7,923 nt of DNA from Verrucomicrobiota bacterium (lineage in GTDB: Bacteria > Verrucomicrobiota > Verrucomicrobiia > Opitutales > UBA953), in assembly GCA_009924535.1 (NCBI GenBank), contig RFRI01000052.1:1-7923 (forward strand), given 5' to 3'. The notes beneath the pieces were generated by a model. It was not told where the DNA came from and searched no databases. It saw nothing but the letters and a program-made list of their open reading frames with translations. Positions 6,721 through 7,923 of this stretch are shown here, piece by piece. Each line of letters begins with the position of its first letter. The stretch's first letter is position 1. Made by a program: the position numbers and the translations under genes.

Positions 6721-7025
6721 CGGCCCTTGGCGCCTTCGACGACGGGCAGGGCGCCTTGGTAGCGCTGGGACATGCAGCCGGCGACGATGAGCTTCTGGCC
6801 CTTCTTGCGGGCGGTGGCCTTGCCGTCGCTCATCTCGTAGATGGCTTCAAGGGCTTCGTGTTTCGAGGCGTCGATGAACGAGCAGGTGTTGACGATGACC
6901 ACGTCGGCCTCGGCGGCGTCGGGGGTCATGGTCATGCCGGCCTTGGCGAGGTGGCCGATCATGATCTCGGAATCGATCAGGTTCTTGGCGCAGCCAAGGG
7001 AGACGAGGCCTACTTTTACGGACAT
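6588..7025 (-). CDS. rimO: 5' fragment of rimO: UPF0004 domain only
   Basis: This is the reading frame from the RimO start, 145 codons as it stands. Residues 1 to about 100 are authentic RimO and carry all three UPF0004 cysteines (12, 48, 84). Residues from about 103 on are out-of-frame translation of the radical-SAM coding region, recognisable as Ser/Ala/Pro-rich low complexity without family resemblance. It ends in TGA at 6588-6590. If translated, it could bind the auxiliary cluster at most and could not do radical-SAM chemistry. Confidence 0.5.
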   Translation of the reverse strand: MSVKVGLVSLGCAKNLIDSEIMIGHLAKAGMTMTPDAAEADVVIVNTCSFIDASKHEALEAIYEMSDGKATARKKGQKLIVAGCMSQRYQGALPVVEGAKGRVELPKVAATTPAPSASSRASGDAIAAARSNPSSRKPVSSSPKA

Positions 7026-7069
7026 GGCGGGATAAGGAGCAGAGACTGGGCGGAAAGCAACCCCAGGCG

Positions 7070-7903
7070 TCAGAGAGTCAGCCAGGCTTCGGCCGGAATC
7101 GCCTCAGGGCGAGCCAAACTGGTCAAACCATAGCGGGGCAGGTCAGCCAGCCAGGCGGCGACGTCCGCGGCTCCCGGAAAAAGTTTCTTGGCGGCGGACC
7201 CGACCTGCTTCCGACGCTGGGTGAAGAGCATGCGCGCGACTTCGCGGGCGCGGGGGCTGAGGCGCTTGGCGTCAGGACGACGACGGAGGACGAGCAGGCA
7301 GGAATCGACCTTCGGCGGTGGGTTGAAGGATTGGGCGGGTACCGGATGCACCTTGATCTTCTCGAACGCCAGGTGGACCTGCGCGGTCACCGCGGACCAG
7401 TGACCGGTGCCGACCTCGGCGGTGAGGCGTTCGGCGGCTTCGCGCTGGAGCATGAGCACCATCATCGATGGATGCGGACCGACGCAGATGCCGTCCATCC
7501 ACGGCGTCGAGATCGCATAGGGCAGATTGGCGACGACCTTGAAGGAGCCATCGGCCGGGTCGACGAGTCCGGCGCGCGGGAAATCCACGGCGTCGCCTTC
7601 CTTGAGATGGAAGGTCTTCGGGAAACGGGGTAGCAGCGATTCCGTCAGGTGGAAGTGCATCGTCCGGTCGGCTTCGACCGCATAAAGGTCGACGCCGGCG
7701 CAGAGCAGGGTGCGGGTCAGCGTGCCCAAGCCTGGGCCGACTTCGACGACCGTGTCCCCCGCCTTGACCTCGCCGAGTTCCAGCGACTTGCGGACGATGT
7801 TGCCGTCGATGAGGAAATTCTGACCGAGCCACTTCTTCGGCATGTGGGAGAGCCGGGCCAGCAGGTCCCGGGTCTCGTTCGGCGAAAGCGGGCCGTCGTT
7901 CAT
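7070..7903 (-). CDS. rsmA (ksgA): 16S rRNA (adenine(1518)-N6/adenine(1519)-N6)-dimethyltransferase RsmA/KsgA
   Basis: RsmA dimethylates the two adjacent adenines in the 3'-terminal hairpin of 16S rRNA during 30S assembly, using S-adenosylmethionine; loss gives kasugamycin resistance. The protein is 277 residues, normal for the family. It shows the N-terminal signature WLGQNFLID (25-33), the SAM-binding loop VEVGPGLGTL (53-62), an acidic residue in YAVEAD (74-79) for the ribose, GDAVDF (103-108), the catalytic NLPY (126-129) followed by AISTP, and QREAAERL (153-160). The C-terminal small domain has FNPPPKVDS (193-201) and FTQRRKQV (227-234), and ends LARPEAIPAEAW. All key residues are present. 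The ATG at 7901-7903 gives a usual-length N-terminus; M21 (MPKKWLGQ) is an alternative but would be short. The start overlaps the preceding frame's stop as ATGA, and rimO follows after 44 bases, so this looks like an operon devoted partly to 30S modification. Confidence 0.96.
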   Translation of the reverse strand: MNDGPLSPNETRDLLARLSHMPKKWLGQNFLIDGNIVRKSLELGEVKAGDTVVEVGPGLGTLTRTLLCAGVDLYAVEADRTMHFHLTESLLPRFPKTFHLKEGDAVDFPRAGLVDPADGSFKVVANLPYAISTPWMDGICVGPHPSMMVLMLQREAAERLTAEVGTGHWSAVTAQVHLAFEKIKVHPVPAQSFNPPPKVDSCLLVLRRRPDAKRLSPRAREVARMLFTQRRKQVGSAAKKLFPGAADVAAWLADLPRYGLTSLARPEAIPAEAWLTL

Positions 7904-7923
7904 GCGTATTGCAACGCCTTCAT
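7900..7923 (-). CDS. Probable 3' end of an upstream gene overlapping rsmA
   Basis: Reading the minus strand from the window edge gives the codons M-K-A-L-Q-Y-A and TGA (7900-7902). The stop overlaps the rsmA start as ATGA, the usual arrangement of translationally coupled genes. Eight codons are too few to identify a product, and chance occurrence cannot be excluded. It could also be a tiny leader peptide starting at the edge ATG. AAGG at 7917-7920 lies 13 bases from the rsmA ATG, rather far to be its ribosome-binding site, which fits coupled initiation. Confidence 0.4.
   Translation of the reverse strand: MKALQYA

Larger units (their letters stand above)
5824..7025 (-). pseudogene. rimO: Ribosomal protein S12 methylthiotransferase RimO, disrupted by frameshift and internal deletion
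   Basis: RimO is a radical-SAM enzyme with two iron-sulfur clusters that adds a methylthio group to a conserved aspartate of ribosomal protein S12. The 5' part (ATG at 7023-7025) encodes the UPF0004 domain with its three cluster cysteines: SLGCAKN (C12), NTC (C48) and AGC (C84). The radical-SAM motif CNHPCTFC is encoded at 6676-6699, but in another frame. The same second frame then gives ISQDTTYFG, DIPLQH, TFIVGFPGETEEDF and a C-terminal TRAM domain ending EYDLIAK. From C84 to CNHPC there are only 77 bases, where intact RimO has about 68 residues, so about 40 residues are missing besides the needed -1 shift. The two frames together give about 400 residues against about 440 in E. coli. Either the gene is a recent pseudogene or the sequence is misassembled here. 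The gene follows rsmA by 44 bases and is probably cotranscribed with it. Confidence 0.85.

Noticed and set aside
6046..6762. Plus-strand open frame of 238 codons opposite rimO
   Set aside because: It is antisense to the conserved radical-SAM region and has no motif of its own.
6588..6780. Programmed -1 frameshifting to express intact RimO
   Set aside because: I see no slippery heptamer in the shared open stretch, and a shift would not restore the roughly 40 missing residues.
1..7923. Mobile element, CRISPR array, defence cluster or RNA gene
   Set aside because: I found no transposase, integrase, terminal repeats, spaced repeats or tRNA/rRNA signatures; the SNF2 gene has no defence-type partner next to it.

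Overview
This GC-rich bacterial window holds five core or housekeeping genes or gene parts, plus a few codons of a sixth. The strong preference for G or C at codon third positions suggests one genome with no visibly foreign segment. I see no IS element, CRISPR array, tRNA, rRNA or phage gene. Protein style (the RimO N-terminus, and a SNF2 ATPase with a SWIM-like N-terminus) fits a Verrucomicrobiota/Opitutae-type organism, but this assignment is from memory of family resemblance and is tentative.

Layout. On the left, the minus strand carries the 2-oxoglutarate dehydrogenase genes: odhA/sucA (E1, 427-3150) followed by the first 96 codons of odhB/sucB (E2, 1-288, running off the window). They are separated by 138 bases containing an inverted repeat but no convincing second promoter. 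E1 and E2 together oxidise 2-oxoglutarate to succinyl-CoA in the TCA cycle. The E3 gene is not in view. Transcribed divergently from a 153-base intergenic region is a full-length SNF2-family ATPase (plus strand, 3304-5823). It has all the helicase motifs but a SWIM-like N-terminal region that has lost its zinc ligands. A good sigma70-type promoter lies so close to its ATG that the mRNA should be almost leaderless.

On the right, the minus strand carries rsmA (16S rRNA dimethyladenosine methyltransferase, 7070-7903) and then rimO (ribosomal protein S12 methylthiotransferase, 5824-7025), 44 bases apart. This looks like a ribosome-modification pair. A fragment of a further upstream gene overlaps the rsmA start by ATGA. 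rimO is broken in this sequence: the UPF0004 domain and the radical-SAM/TRAM part are in different frames, and about 40 residues that normally join them are missing. The SNF2 and rimO genes converge with no spacer, their stop codons forming the palindrome TGATCA.

Nothing here looks like a new defence, mobile or biosynthetic system. The points most worth checking are the rimO lesion, the zinc-less SWIM-like region, the near-leaderless SNF2 promoter and the zero-spacing convergent junction. The very long open frames antisense to the SNF2 and odhA genes are explained by codon composition.
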